From the NCBI RefSeq assembly GCF_030411955.1, contig NZ_JASNRA010000010.1, positions 105,998 through 169,997 on the forward strand: 64,000 bases of DNA. The letters are read 5' to 3'. This document shows, piece after piece, positions 26,141 to 34,924 of this stretch (position 1 is the stretch's first letter; the number at the start of each line of letters is the position of its first letter). Source of the DNA: Massilia sp. YIM B02443 (lineage in GTDB: Bacteria > Pseudomonadota > Gammaproteobacteria > Burkholderiales > Burkholderiaceae_D). Made by a program: the position numbers and the translations under genes. The notes beneath the pieces were generated by a model. The model was not told the origin of the DNA. It ran no database searches and worked only from the letters and a program-made list of their open reading frames with translations.

Positions 26141-26406
26141 ACGTTGAATATATGGTGTTTATCGCTGGGATATGAATTTCCTATGGTTATCAAACCGCTA
26201 TTTTTGCTGTAACAGGGTGTAATTTCATAGGGGGATTTTGTAACGACGCCCGTCATATGGGCGTTTCCGCACAGATGACGGGTCAAAATAGCACTCTCGT
26301 ACTTTTGCTGAAAAACGTCATTTTCGACTTTTCCGCAAGTAACAAAATCTTACAATTTGAACTGGTATTGACCCTGTTTTATAAGGGTTGTTTTTCCAGG
26401 GAAATG
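26141..26406. other. AT-rich intergenic region with competing hairpins
   Basis: 266 bases of unusually low GC between the small gene and nudB. CCCGTCAT (26249-26256) can pair with ATGACGGG (26275-26282), while the overlapping ACGCCC (26246-26251) can pair with GGGCGT (26259-26264). Near the right end, ACCCT-loop-AGGGT followed by TGTTTTT (26371-26395) looks like a weak plus-strand terminator. No convincing open frame. Confidence 0.4.
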
Positions 26407-26862
26407 TTAATTTCCAAGTTGGCGAGGCAGCTGGAGGATGGCTTCGGCGTTCGACGACGAGAAGCAGCGGTCGGCCGCTTCGAGCCAAGGCAGCCAGGCG
26501 TGCTGCAGGTGCTCGCGAGGGCTGAGGACGATGGGGATGTCGCGTGGGACGCAGACCGAGAACACGTGCTCGGTGTTATGGGTGACGCCGGGGGCGTAGC
26601 GGTGGCGCCAGACCGGATAGATTTCGTAGATGTTGGACAGGCCCCAGTCGCGCAGGCGGATCAGTTCGCCGTCGGCCTGGATGCCGGTTTCCTCGAACAG
26701 TTCGCGCGCGGCGGTCAAAAGCAGCGGCTCGTCCGGTGCGTCGAGCGATCCGGTGACCGATTGCCAGAAGCCCGGGCGGTCGGCGCGTTCGAGCAGCAGC
26801 ACTTCCATGGCGGAAGTGTGGATGACGACCAGGACCGATTCGGGGATCTTGTGGGGTTTCAT
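26407..26862 (-). CDS. nudB: Dihydroneopterin triphosphate diphosphatase (Nudix)
   Basis: A 151-residue Nudix hydrolase acting in folate synthesis by removing pyrophosphate from dihydroneopterin triphosphate. The Nudix box lies in GSLDAPDEPLLLTAARELFEETG (positions about 37-59) with the REL-EETG core intact; the spacing before the first Glu is one residue longer than the strict consensus, as in several NudB. The N-terminal IPESVLVVIHT and the WRHRYAPGVTHNTEHVF strand support NudB. It follows aspS, the usual order in these bacteria. Confidence 0.88.
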   Translation of the reverse strand: MKPHKIPESVLVVIHTSAMEVLLLERADRPGFWQSVTGSLDAPDEPLLLTAARELFEETGIQADGELIRLRDWGLSNIYEIYPVWRHRYAPGVTHNTEHVFSVCVPRDIPIVLSPREHLQHAWLPWLEAADRCFSSSNAEAILQLPRQLGN

Positions 26863-26877
26863 GCGAGCGTCAGAAGA

Positions 26878-26910
26878 CGTAGGGTTGGCGGCTCGGCCGC
26901 CAACCCTACG
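26878..26910. repeat. REP-like palindromic element C (perfect)
   Basis: A perfect 15-base inverted repeat, CGTAGGGTTGGCGGC-tcg-GCCGCCAACCCTACG, between aspS and nudB. It is the cleanest copy of the family and could form a stable hairpin in the aspS-nudB transcript. Confidence 0.75.
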
Positions 26911-26933
26911 ACGGCAAAGCCGCCTAAATGACC

Positions 26934-28736
26934 TTACGCCACCTTCTGCTCGTTACGCAGACGGATGTGCAGTTCCTTCAGCTGCTTCTCGTCCACTTCC
27001 GACGGCGCATTGGTCAACAGATCCTGCGCGCGCTGGGTTTTCGGGAAGGCGATCACGTCGCGGATCGACTCGGAGCCGGTCATCAAGGTGATCAGGCGGT
27101 CCAGGCCGAAGGCCAGGCCACCGTGCGGCGGCGCGCCGTACTGCAGGGCGTCCAGCAGGAAGCCGAACTTCAGCTGCGCTTCCTCGGCGCCGATCTTCAG
27201 CGCGCGGAACACCTTGCTCTGCACTTCTTCGCGGTGGATACGGATCGAACCGCCACCCAGTTCCCAGCCGTTCAGGACCATGTCGTAGGCCTTGGCGATG
27301 CAGGCGCCCGGATTGGTTTCCAGCATGTCCTCGTGGCCGTCCTTCGGCGCGGTGAACGGGTGGTGGGTCGCGGTCCAGCGGTCGCCGTCTTCGTCGTATT
27401 CGAACATCGGGAAGTCGATCACCCACAGCGGCGCCCAGACGTCGTCGAACAGGCCGGCCTTCTTGCCGAATTCCGAGTGGCCGATCTTCACGCGCAGCGC
27501 GCCGATGGCGTCGTTGACCACTTTCGCCTTGTCGGCGCCGAAGAAGATCAGGTCGCCGTCCTGGGCGCCGGTCAGCTCCAGGATCTGGGTCAGGACCTCG
27601 TCCGAGATGTTCTTGACGATCGGCGACTGCAGGCCATCGCGGCCCTTGGCCTTCTCATTGACCTTGATGTAGGCCAGGCCCTTGGCGCCGTAGATCGCCA
27701 CGAACTGGGTGTAGGCGTCGATTTCCGAACGCGGCATCGAACCGCCCTGCGGCACGCGCATGCCGACCACGCGGCCGTTCGGCAGGTTGGCGGCGCTGTT
27801 GAACACCTTGAACTCGACCGACTTCATCAGTTCGGTCAGCTCGGTGAACTCGAGCTTGACGCGCATGTCCGGCTTGTCCGAACCGTACTTGCCCATGGCG
27901 GTAGCGAAGTCCATCACCGGGAACGGGTTCGGCAGGTCGACACCGGCGGTGTTCTTGAACACGACGCGCATCATTTCCTCGAACAGATCGCGGATTTCCT
28001 GCTCGTTCAGGAACGAGGTTTCGCAGTCGATCTGGGTGAATTCAGGCTGGCGGTCGGCGCGCAGGTCTTCGTCGCGGAAGCACTTGGTGATCTGGTAGTA
28101 GCGGTCGAAGTTGGCGACCATCAGCAGCTGCTTGAACAGCTGCGGCGACTGCGGCAGCGCGAAGAAGTTACCGGCATTCACACGCGACGGCACCAGGTAG
28201 TCGCGCGCGCCTTCCGGGGTCGACTTGGTCAGCATCGGGGTTTCGATGTCGATGAAGCCCAGGTTGTCCAGGTACTTGCGGACTTCCATCGAGACTTTAT
28301 AGCGCAGCTTCAGGTTGTGCTGCATCTGCTGGCGGCGCAGGTCGAGCACGCGGTGGGTCAGGCGGGTGGTTTCCGACAGGTTGTCGTCGTCCAGCTGGAA
28401 CGGCACCGGCACCGACGCGTTCAGCACCTCGACTTCGCTGGCGTTGATCTCGATCTTGCCCGACTTCAGGTTGGCATTCGCGGTGCCTTCCAGGCGGTTG
28501 GTCACGGTGCCGACGATGCGCAGGCAGTACTCGTTGCGCACGCCTTCGGCGGCCTTGAACACCGCGGCGTTGTCGGGATGGCAGACGACCTGCACCAGGC
28601 CTTCGCGGTCGCGCAGGTCGATGAAGATCACGCCGCCGTGGTCGCGGCGACGGTGCACCCAGCCGCACAGGCTGACGGTTTGGCCCAGCAGTTCCTCGGT
28701 GACGAGGCCGCAGTAGTTGGTACGCATGGAGGTCAT
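26934..28736 (-). CDS. aspS: Aspartyl-tRNA synthetase
   Basis: A 600-residue class II synthetase of the bacterial long type. The N-terminal OB-fold anticodon domain ([21 protein letters not shown]) is followed by the catalytic core with motif 2 ([18 protein letters not shown]), the inserted GAD domain and motif 3 ([15 protein letters not shown]). ATG at 28736 is given; an ATG three codons later (28727) matches the E. coli start MRTxYCG and is equally possible. It is the middle gene of fmdB-DUF502-aspS-nudB. Confidence 0.96.
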   Translation of the reverse strand: MTSMRTNYCGLVTEELLGQTVSLCGWVHRRRDHGGVIFIDLRDREGLVQVVCHPDNAAVFKAAEGVRNEYCLRIVGTVTNRLEGTANANLKSGKIEINASEVEVLNASVPVPFQLDDDNLSETTRLTHRVLDLRRQQMQHNLKLRYKVSMEVRKYLDNLGFIDIETPMLTKSTPEGARDYLVPSRVNAGNFFALPQSPQLFKQLLMVANFDRYYQITKCFRDEDLRADRQPEFTQIDCETSFLNEQEIRDLFEEMMRVVFKNTAGVDLPNPFPVMDFATAMGKYGSDKPDMRVKLEFTELTELMKSVEFKVFNSAANLPNGRVVGMRVPQGGSMPRSEIDAYTQFVAIYGAKGLAYIKVNEKAKGRDGLQSPIVKNISDEVLTQILELTGAQDGDLIFFGADKAKVVNDAIGALRVKIGHSEFGKKAGLFDDVWAPLWVIDFPMFEYDEDGDRWTATHHPFTAPKDGHEDMLETNPGACIAKAYDMVLNGWELGGGSIRIHREEVQSKVFRALKIGAEEAQLKFGFLLDALQYGAPPHGGLAFGLDRLITLMTGSESIRDVIAFPKTQRAQDLLTNAPSEVDEKQLKELHIRLRNEQKVA

Positions 28737-28795
28737 GGTTTTCGTTCCAGGTTGGTTAAATTGGCGGGCCGGGGCCCCTATTCTGTGCTTGTGTT

Positions 28796-29410
28796 CTATT
28801 TGGCCGATGGCGCGGCCGGCACGCTGGCAGGGGCCACCACGCCCATCGAGACGATGTACTTCAGCGCCGCGTCGACCGACATGTCCAGTTCGCGCACGCG
28901 GCTGCGTTCCATCATCAGGAAGAAGCCCGAAGTCGGATTCGGGGTGGTCGGCACGTACACGCTGACGTAGTCGCCCACCAGGTGGTTGGTCACGTCCCCG
29001 CCCGGCACGCCGGTCAGGAAGGCGACGGTGTACGAATCGGCGTGCGGATACGGGATCAGCACTGCCTGGCGGAAGGCGTTGCCCGAGGACGAGAACAGCG
29101 TGTCCGACACCTGCTTGACGCTGCCGTACAGCGAGCTGACCACCGGCACGCGCTTGATCAGGCGCTCGCCCAGGCGCATCACGTAGTTGCCGACCAGGTT
29201 GTTGGCCAGCACGCCGGTCAGGAACACGATGGCCAGCGTCAGCACCGCGCCCACGCCGGGGATGTCGGCGCCGAGCAGCACGCGCGGCTGCCAGGCTTCC
29301 GGCACGAACAGCAGCGACTGGTCGAGCGTGCTGATGATCAGGTTCAGCACCCAGGCGGTGATCGCCAGGGGCACCAGGACCAGCAGGCCGGTGAGGAAGT
29401 ATTTGCGCAT
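28796..29410 (-). CDS. DUF502 inner-membrane protein
   Basis: A 204-residue membrane protein of family DUF502. Two transmembrane helices lie near the N-terminus ([19 protein letters not shown] and [20 protein letters not shown]), followed by a soluble region containing [13 protein letters not shown] and [13 protein letters not shown], both typical of the family. The ATG at 29410 has GGGAA upstream. Gene order FmdB-DUF502-AspS is conserved in betaproteobacteria; the role is unknown. Confidence 0.88.
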   Translation of the reverse strand: MRKYFLTGLLVLVPLAITAWVLNLIISTLDQSLLFVPEAWQPRVLLGADIPGVGAVLTLAIVFLTGVLANNLVGNYVMRLGERLIKRVPVVSSLYGSVKQVSDTLFSSSGNAFRQAVLIPYPHADSYTVAFLTGVPGGDVTNHLVGDYVSVYVPTTPNPTSGFFLMMERSRVRELDMSVDAALKYIVSMGVVAPASVPAAPSAK

Positions 29411-29459
29411 CGGATTCCCGTTGTTCTTGTTGGGGCGCGGCCGCGCGGCCGGCGCCGGA

Positions 29460-29795
29460 TCAGGTACCGCTCTTGTCGCCGCCGCTGCTGCTGGTGCCGC
29501 TTGAAGCAGGCGCGGCCGCAGGCGTTGCCGGTGCGCTCGATTCGGCGGCAGCCGGCGCAGGCGCGCCGTTGCCGTTATTGGCGTTGCTGGCGGTGCCGGT
29601 AGCCGGCGGCGTGCCGCCACGGAAATCGGTCACGTACCAGCCGGTGCCCTTGAGCTGGAAGCCGGCGGCGGTCACTTGTTTCTTGAAGGACGGCTTGGCG
29701 CACGACGGGCACACGGTCAGGACCGGGTCCGATATCTTTTGCAGTACATCTTTGGTGAAACCGCATTCTTCGCAGCGGTAGGCGTAAATCGGCAT
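29460..29795 (-). CDS. FmdB-type zinc-ribbon protein
   Basis: A 111-residue protein. The N-terminal half is an FmdB/CxxC_CxxC_SSSS zinc ribbon: MPIYAYRCEECGF and VCPSCAKPSFKKQ supply four cysteines. The C-terminal half (residues 65-111) is a Gly/Ala/Ser/Pro low-complexity tail with no predicted fold. Members are thought to be regulators of amidase or formamidase genes, but most are uncharacterised. It is the first gene of the group leading to aspS. Confidence 0.85.
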   Translation of the reverse strand: MPIYAYRCEECGFTKDVLQKISDPVLTVCPSCAKPSFKKQVTAAGFQLKGTGWYVTDFRGGTPPATGTASNANNGNGAPAPAAAESSAPATPAAAPASSGTSSSGGDKSGT

Positions 29796-30092
29796 GCTTA
29801 ATGCTCCGCAAAAATCTTCAAAACCCTGAATTATAAAGCTTTTACGAAGGGATTTGCCGTTTGGGCGGCATGGCGCTGGCATGAACGCCTGGCGCTGGCA
29901 AGCGGCGCACCGCGATTGTTGTTTTTCGCCATCGCTACAGGTGTTTCGTTTGCTCAAGCATTGGCTTCGATGTTTTAATACGAACTCTTCACCGAATGTT
30001 GGCAACAGGGAATCACTGCTGCTCTCCGCTAAGAAGAAACAGAAGATGGCGCGGTCTTGCATCAGCGCGGTCCATAGAAGAACACTTGCTTA
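29796..30092. other. Intergenic region with possible plus-strand transcript
   Basis: 297 bases upstream of FmdB. No known RNA family or protein was recognised. Its right end runs directly into a set of plus-strand terminators although no plus-strand gene precedes them. A 79-residue open frame (29854-30093) ends exactly at the first stem but has no homology sign or clear ribosome-binding site. A small RNA is possible. Confidence 0.35.
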
Positions 30093-30166
30093 AAGCCCGC
30101 GCCAGCGGGCTTTTCTTTTTCAGCGGGCTTTTCTTTTTTATGCCCGCGCGAGCGGGCTTTTTCTTT
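30093..30166 (+). terminator. Tandem intrinsic terminators (three repeats)
   Basis: AAGCCCGC-gcca-GCGGGCTT plus TTCTTTTT (30093-30120), then a half copy CAGCGGGCTTTTCTTTTTT, then GCCCGC-gcga-GCGGGC plus TTTTTCTTT (30142-30166). These read as strong terminators on the plus strand. Confidence 0.8.
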
Positions 30167-30226
30167 GGGCGGTTGGATTTTGTCGTGATGGGGGCTTGCC
30201 GAAGCCGATGAGGTTTGCGCGAGCCG

Positions 30227-30265
30227 GTTGGACGCGTTGGCGGCTGTGCCGCCGACGCGTTCAAC
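30227..30265. repeat. REP-like palindromic element D
   Basis: Arms GTTGGACGCGTTGGCGGC and GCCGCCGACGCGTTCAAC with a three-base loop; the two mismatches would be G-U pairs in RNA. It lies 22 bases after the ubiB stop. Confidence 0.65.
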
Positions 30266-30286
30266 GATCGCTCGCCAACCGCGCCC

Positions 30287-31870
30287 TCAACCGAACATTC
30301 CAACAACCCCCAACACCGCCAGCGTCGCAAACCCCGCCACCACGCAGCTGACAAACACCAGCATGCGATTGGTGCGGCGTTGCTCCACCAGCAGCAGCGC
30401 CAGCAAATCGGCATTGGCCACGTGCCCATGTGCGCCGCCATGCGCGATCTTCGGATGCGCTTCGCGTTCCAGCGCCTGATGCACCAGGCGCGGCAGCTGA
30501 GGGAAGATCTGGGCGTAGCGCGGCGCTTCGGCGCGCAGGCGTTCCACCAGGCCCTGCCAGCCGACCTGGTCCGACATCCAGCGCTCGAGGTGCGGTTTCG
30601 CCGTCTTCCACAGGTCCAGGTCGGGATCGAGCTGGCGCCCCAGGCCTTCGATATTCAGCAGCGTCTTTTGCAGCAGCACCAGCTGCGGCTGCACCTCGAC
30701 GTTGAAGCGGCGCGAGGTCTGGAACAGGCGCAGCAGGATCTGGCCGAACGAGATGTCCTTCAATGGCCGATCAAAAATCGGCTCGCAGCAGGCGCGCACG
30801 GCGGACTCGAGTTCGTCGACGCGCGTGCTCGGCGGCGCCCAGCCGGATTCGATGTGGGCCTCGGCCACGCGCTTGTAGTCGCGCCGGAAGAAGGCCAGGA
30901 AGTTTTGCGACAGGTAATCCTTGTCGAAGTCGTTCAGGGTGCCGACGATGCCGAAGTCGAGCGCGATGTAGCGCCCAAAAGTTTCCGGCTCGACCGACAC
31001 CAGGATGTTCCCCGGGTGCATGTCGGCGTGGAAGAAGCCGTCGCGGAAGACCTGGGTGAAGAAGATTTCCACGCCATCGCTCGACAGCTTCTTGAGGTCG
31101 ATGCCCTCGGCCGCCAGGCGGTCGATCTGCGACACCGGGATGCCGCGCATGCGCTCCATCACGATCACGCTGCTCGAGCAATAGTCCCAGTACATTTCCG
31201 GCACCATCAGCAGGGTCGAACCGGCGAAGTTGCGGCGCAGCTGGCTGGCGTTCGCCGCTTCGCGCATCAGGTCCAGCTCGTCATGCAGGTATTTGTCGAA
31301 TTCGGCCACGACTTCACGCGGCTTCAGGCGGCGCGCCTCGCCCCACACTTTCTCGATCAGGCCGGCTGCCAGGTGCATCAGCGCCATGTCTTCGTCGATC
31401 AGCTTCTTCATGCCCGGACGCAGCACCTTGACCGCGACGTCCTTGCCGTCCTTCAGGCGCGCGAAGTGGACCTGGGCGATCGAAGCCGAGGCCACCGGCT
31501 CACGCTCGAAATGGGCAAACAATTGGTCGGGATGGGCGCCCAGCGATTGCGTGATCTGGGCCACGGCCAGATCGGAACCGAACGGCGGCACCCGGTCCTG
31601 CAGCAGCGCCAGCTCGTCGGCGATGTCGGGCGGCACCAGGTCGCGCCGGGTCGACAGCACCTGGCCGAACTTGACGAAGATCGGGCCCAGCTCTTCCAGC
31701 GCCTGGCGCAGGCGGATCGCGCGCGGCGAGGTGATGCGGCGCCAGAAGAAGAAGGTGTTCATCAGGCGCGCGGTGCGCGGCGCATTGATGCTGGTGACGG
31801 CGATTTCGTCCAGGCCGTACTTGGTGAAGACGGTGAGAATGCGCAGCAGGCGCAGGAATTTCAATATCAT
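30287..31870 (-). CDS. ubiB: Ubiquinone biosynthesis kinase-like protein
   Basis: A 527-residue ABC1/ADCK-type atypical kinase. The KxGQ-like motif [17 protein letters not shown] lies near residue 72. The Ala-rich loop replacement and catalytic core [11 protein letters not shown] plus the DFG (ALDFGIVG) are evident. Two C-terminal hydrophobic helices end the protein ([20 protein letters not shown] onward). UbiB is needed for aerobic ubiquinone synthesis, probably by mobilising hydrophobic intermediates. The start overlaps the ubiJ stop by four bases. Confidence 0.95.
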   Translation of the reverse strand: MILKFLRLLRILTVFTKYGLDEIAVTSINAPRTARLMNTFFFWRRITSPRAIRLRQALEELGPIFVKFGQVLSTRRDLVPPDIADELALLQDRVPPFGSDLAVAQITQSLGAHPDQLFAHFEREPVASASIAQVHFARLKDGKDVAVKVLRPGMKKLIDEDMALMHLAAGLIEKVWGEARRLKPREVVAEFDKYLHDELDLMREAANASQLRRNFAGSTLLMVPEMYWDYCSSSVIVMERMRGIPVSQIDRLAAEGIDLKKLSSDGVEIFFTQVFRDGFFHADMHPGNILVSVEPETFGRYIALDFGIVGTLNDFDKDYLSQNFLAFFRRDYKRVAEAHIESGWAPPSTRVDELESAVRACCEPIFDRPLKDISFGQILLRLFQTSRRFNVEVQPQLVLLQKTLLNIEGLGRQLDPDLDLWKTAKPHLERWMSDQVGWQGLVERLRAEAPRYAQIFPQLPRLVHQALEREAHPKIAHGGAHGHVANADLLALLLVEQRRTNRMLVFVSCVVAGFATLAVLGVVGMFG

Positions 31871-32556
31871 CGACGATCCGGATTCAGGTCTGCGCTGGGA
31901 AGAATGGTGGAGCCCGCCGCCGGCTTGGCGGCATCAAGTTGCGCCAGCTTCTGTTCAAGGCGGGCGATGCGCTTGGCGGTGCGCTCGACGTCGTCGCGCA
32001 GGCGCACGACATCGGCGGCAAAGGCGTCGCGCTGGCGCGGGCGCACCAGCACCGGGCGCTCCTCGGCCAGGAATTCGGCAACGTTTTCCGCCAGGCGGCG
32101 CCCTGCCCCGCCGGCGCCCTCCAGCGCGCCACGGCCGAGCTGGGTCAGGCGGCGCGCGCCGAGTGGCCCGACCACGCGTTCGAGGTCGTGCTCGGCATCC
32201 CAGCGCAGGCCGTTGGCCAGCTGCGAGATCGTGTTGGCGAACTCGGCGTCGCCGTCGATCTTCACGTACGACAGGGCGCGGCTGCGGTCTTGCAGGATCA
32301 ATGGCAGGTCGGCCAGCTTGACGCGGATGGTGACGTGGGCTTCCTCGACCTTGTCGGCGGCCTCGAACATGCCGTCGCCCGCCACCCGCAGACACAGGCG
32401 CACGGCGCCGGTGTCGACGCACACATACTTGCCAGCATGGCGCGCCAGCGCCTTACGGGCCCAGTCTTCCTGGGCCAGCAAGTGGTTGATCACGGCCGCG
32501 GCCGGCACGTCGATGGCATGGCGCGGGGACAAGGTGGTGGGCATACTGGGAAACAT
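31867..32556 (-). CDS. ubiJ: Ubiquinone biosynthesis accessory factor UbiJ
   Basis: A 229-residue protein with an N-terminal SCP2-type lipid-binding domain (residues about 15-130) and a C-terminal coiled coil ([20 protein letters not shown]). In E. coli UbiJ joins the soluble Ubi complex and binds ubiquinone intermediates. The ATG at 32556 is used; a second ATG four codons later (32544) is possible. An intrinsic terminator ends only 13 bases upstream, so expression must rely on readthrough or a promoter embedded there. It is followed by ubiB with overlapping codons. Confidence 0.88.
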   Translation of the reverse strand: MFPSMPTTLSPRHAIDVPAAAVINHLLAQEDWARKALARHAGKYVCVDTGAVRLCLRVAGDGMFEAADKVEEAHVTIRVKLADLPLILQDRSRALSYVKIDGDAEFANTISQLANGLRWDAEHDLERVVGPLGARRLTQLGRGALEGAGGAGRRLAENVAEFLAEERPVLVRPRQRDAFAADVVRLRDDVERTAKRIARLEQKLAQLDAAKPAAGSTILPSADLNPDRR

Positions 32557-32569
32557 GGGAGCCTGGGCT

Positions 32570-32604
32570 AAAAAAACAAAACCGCCCGGGGTAAAGCGGG
32601 CGGT
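32570..32604 (-). terminator. Intrinsic terminator between the Tim44-like gene and ubiJ
   Basis: On the minus strand, ACCGCCCG-loop-CGGGCGGT followed by TTTGTTTTTT. The eight-base stem and T-rich tract are textbook. It lies inside what is otherwise a compact ubiE-to-ubiB gene row. Confidence 0.85.
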
Positions 32605-32680
32605 CTCGATCTTACCAGTTTGCCGGGCGCAAACCCGGCGACACGAAATGTTTGTCGAAAAATAATTCGACGGGATGGCG

Positions 32681-33679
32681 TCAAGCCACCTGCTGGATAC
32701 CGGCCAGCACCCAGCCGCCCGAACCGGCCAACGGCTTGGACATGTTCCACACCTCGACGTAGGGCTCGGCCGGCGCGTTCGGGGCATTGCGGATCATGCC
32801 GTTGAACTGCACGCTCGCCAGGTAGTCGGTGGCGGTCTTCTCGATGCCCAGCAGCTGGGCGTCGATGCTGACCACGTCGGTGAAGTCGGCTTCGCCATTG
32901 CGTTCCTGGATCTGCATCTTCAGCTCGGCGAACACTTCGGGCGAGGTGAATTCGCGCAGGTCGTTGGTGTCGCCGCGGTCCCAGGCCGCCTGCATGCGGA
33001 TGAAGGACGACTTGGCATGGCGCAGGAAGCTCTCGCTGTCGAAGTCCGACGGCACGCCCCATTGCTGGTGCGCTGGAGCAGCAGCTGCCGAGCTACCGAA
33101 GCCGGTACCCTTGTCCAGCGCAACGCCGCCGTTCTGGCCTTGATAGGCGGTCGGCTGCTGGCGCAGGCCCGAACCGATCTCAGGCGTGGCAACCGCGCCG
33201 GCCGGCTGCGGCTTGAAGCCGCCGAAGCCGGCACCCGCGGTCGCGGCCGATGGATTGGCCACGGTGTCCTTGCGGCGGAACATGCGCACGATGAACATGA
33301 TGGCCAGGCCCAGCAGCGCGATCATCAGGATGGTCGAGATCGCGCTGGCCAGCGCGCCGCCGATGCCGAAGTGCGACAGCAGCGCGCCCAGGCCGAGGCC
33401 GAGCAGCGCGCCGCCCAGGATGCCCTTCCACATGCTCGGACGCTTGGTGGCGGCCGCGGCGGCGGCGCCGGTGGCGCCGGCGGCGGCTGCCGGAGCGGCC
33501 TGGTTCGGGGTCTGGCGCTGCAGGTTAGGCGTCGGCGCAGGCGCCGGGGCCGGCATCTGGCGCACGGCCTGCGACTGGCGTCCCACCGAGCGCTTGCCGC
33601 CCAGCGGTCGGGCGAAGGCGTCAGCGACCATCGAGAAGGCGCTGACCGCCAGAATCGTCGTCACCAAAAATTTTTTCAT
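32681..33679 (-). CDS. Tim44-like domain membrane protein
   Basis: A 332-residue exported or membrane protein. A signal-like segment (residues 4-25) is followed by a Pro/Ala-rich linker, a Gly-rich double hydrophobic stretch (ILGGALLGLGLGALLSHFGI and ALASAISTILMIALLGLAIM) and a C-terminal Tim44-like domain (from about residue 205: SFLRHAKSSFIRMQAAWDRG, the family opening). In Proteobacteria this family is unstudied, though often next to ubiE and ubiB. The start at 33679 has a typical signal-peptide Lys-Lys. Confidence 0.85.
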   Translation of the reverse strand: MKKFLVTTILAVSAFSMVADAFARPLGGKRSVGRQSQAVRQMPAPAPAPTPNLQRQTPNQAAPAAAAGATGAAAAAATKRPSMWKGILGGALLGLGLGALLSHFGIGGALASAISTILMIALLGLAIMFIVRMFRRKDTVANPSAATAGAGFGGFKPQPAGAVATPEIGSGLRQQPTAYQGQNGGVALDKGTGFGSSAAAAPAHQQWGVPSDFDSESFLRHAKSSFIRMQAAWDRGDTNDLREFTSPEVFAELKMQIQERNGEADFTDVVSIDAQLLGIEKTATDYLASVQFNGMIRNAPNAPAEPYVEVWNMSKPLAGSGGWVLAGIQQVA

Positions 33680-33737
33680 CGTCTCGTCCTTGGAATGATT
33701 GTCCACTTACAGCTTGCTGCACGCTTCGCAGCGTGCC

Positions 33738-34472
33738 TTACATCTTGATCCCGGTGTGCAGCGCAGCCACGCCGCCGGTCAGGTTGTAGTACTGCACCCG
33801 TTCCAGTCCCGCGTCCAGCATCATGCCCTTGAGCGTGTCCTGGTCGGGGTGCATGCGGATCGATTCGGCCAGGTAGCGGTAGCTTTCGGCATCGCCCGCG
33901 ATTTTCTGGCCCAGCCACGGCAGCACCGAGAACGAATACAGGTCGTACGGTTTCTGCAGCGGCGCGATCACTTTCGAGAATTCCAGCACCAGCAGCTTGC
34001 CGCCCGGCTTCAGTACGCGGCGCATTTCTGCCAGCGCCTGGTCCTTGTGCGTCATGTTGCGCAGGCCGAAGGCCACGCTCACGCGGTCGAAATAATTGTC
34101 CGGGAACGGCAGCTTTTCGGCGTCACACAACATGGTTGGGGTGACAAGCCCTTTATTCAAGAGACGATCGCGGCCAACGCGCAGCATCGACTCGTTGATG
34201 TCGGTGAGCCAGACTTCGCCGCTCTTGCCGGCCTGCTTCGCGAACGCCTTGGCCAGGTCGCCGGTGCCGCCGGCGATATCCAGCACCTTGAAGCCGGGAC
34301 GCACGCCGGCCTGGGCGATCGTGAACATCTTCCAGGCGCGGTGCAGCCCGGCCGACATCAGGTCGTTCATGACGTCGTACTTCGATGCGACCGAGTGGAA
34401 AACCTTGGCGACTTCCTGGACCTTCTGGTCCTCGGCGACGGTCTTGTAGCCGAAGTGGGTGGTATTGGTCAT
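33738..34472 (-). CDS. ubiE: Ubiquinone/menaquinone C-methyltransferase
   Basis: A 244-residue SAM-dependent methyltransferase that methylates the quinone ring in ubiquinone synthesis. UbiE signatures are [17 protein letters not shown], the SAM motif [12 protein letters not shown] and the later [16 protein letters not shown]. The start at 34472 ([12 protein letters not shown]) matches the family. It begins the ubiE-Tim44-ubiJ-ubiB row. Confidence 0.96.
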   Translation of the reverse strand: MTNTTHFGYKTVAEDQKVQEVAKVFHSVASKYDVMNDLMSAGLHRAWKMFTIAQAGVRPGFKVLDIAGGTGDLAKAFAKQAGKSGEVWLTDINESMLRVGRDRLLNKGLVTPTMLCDAEKLPFPDNYFDRVSVAFGLRNMTHKDQALAEMRRVLKPGGKLLVLEFSKVIAPLQKPYDLYSFSVLPWLGQKIAGDAESYRYLAESIRMHPDQDTLKGMMLDAGLERVQYYNLTGGVAALHTGIKM

Positions 34473-34924
34473 ATGTGCATGCGGGTTAGGGTTGCCAGCA
34501 TTATACAAGCAGCCAAAAGCGGGGGACGCGCCTTGGCTCGCACCGCTGCTCATCGCCGTGGCCGTTCCCCGCCTACGCGTGTTGGGTAGCCACAACGGCT
34601 GTCCGGAATGTCATCGCGCAGCGCACGCCGCGCTTCCCTGGCACGCGCAGCGCCCGTAAGATCGGTAGCAATCAAATAATGATTCTGCGTATTGTTCGAT
34701 ATGACATCGAAAACTTTCCGTGCAAGATTGGAAAGTTACTTAAAATTGTATTAATGTTTGTGCGACATGCAGATGCCATTTCGGGTTTAATGGAATCGCT
34801 TTTCGTGCCTGGCAGCATGCCGTCTTGCGGCTGCAGGCACCCAAGGTGAGTCATTGCAACATGCACCGGGGCTCACAATAACGAAGCCGCCCCTGATGGA
34901 GATGCGGCGATAACGAGGACAACG
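34473..34924. other. Divergent intergenic region ubiE / sigma-54 activator
   Basis: 452 bases. The left half is GC-rich; 34670-34780 is AT-rich and probably carries the promoters. A TGCGACA half-site (34761-34767) matches the enhancer palindrome seen at 36444-36461. GAGG lies ten bases before the GTG start of the activator. No gene found. Confidence 0.45.

Noticed and set aside
26878-26910. The perfect palindrome after aspS considered as an intrinsic terminator
   Set aside because: No T-tract on either strand, and the same sequence recurs elsewhere, so a repeat element is the better reading.
29854-30093. A 79-residue plus-strand open frame ending at the terminator
   Set aside because: No ribosome-binding site, odd composition (Arg, Trp, Cys) and no family; kept only as part of a possible small-RNA region.
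30093-30166. The tandem GCGGGC units considered as a CRISPR-like array
   Set aside because: Units are unequal, there are no unique spacers of constant size, and each ends in a T-tract, which fits terminators.
34637-34651. A second GG-N10-GC pattern resembling a sigma-54 site before the activator gene
   Set aside because: Only the -24 part fits; the -12 part reads GCGC, so a chance match in GC-rich DNA is more likely.
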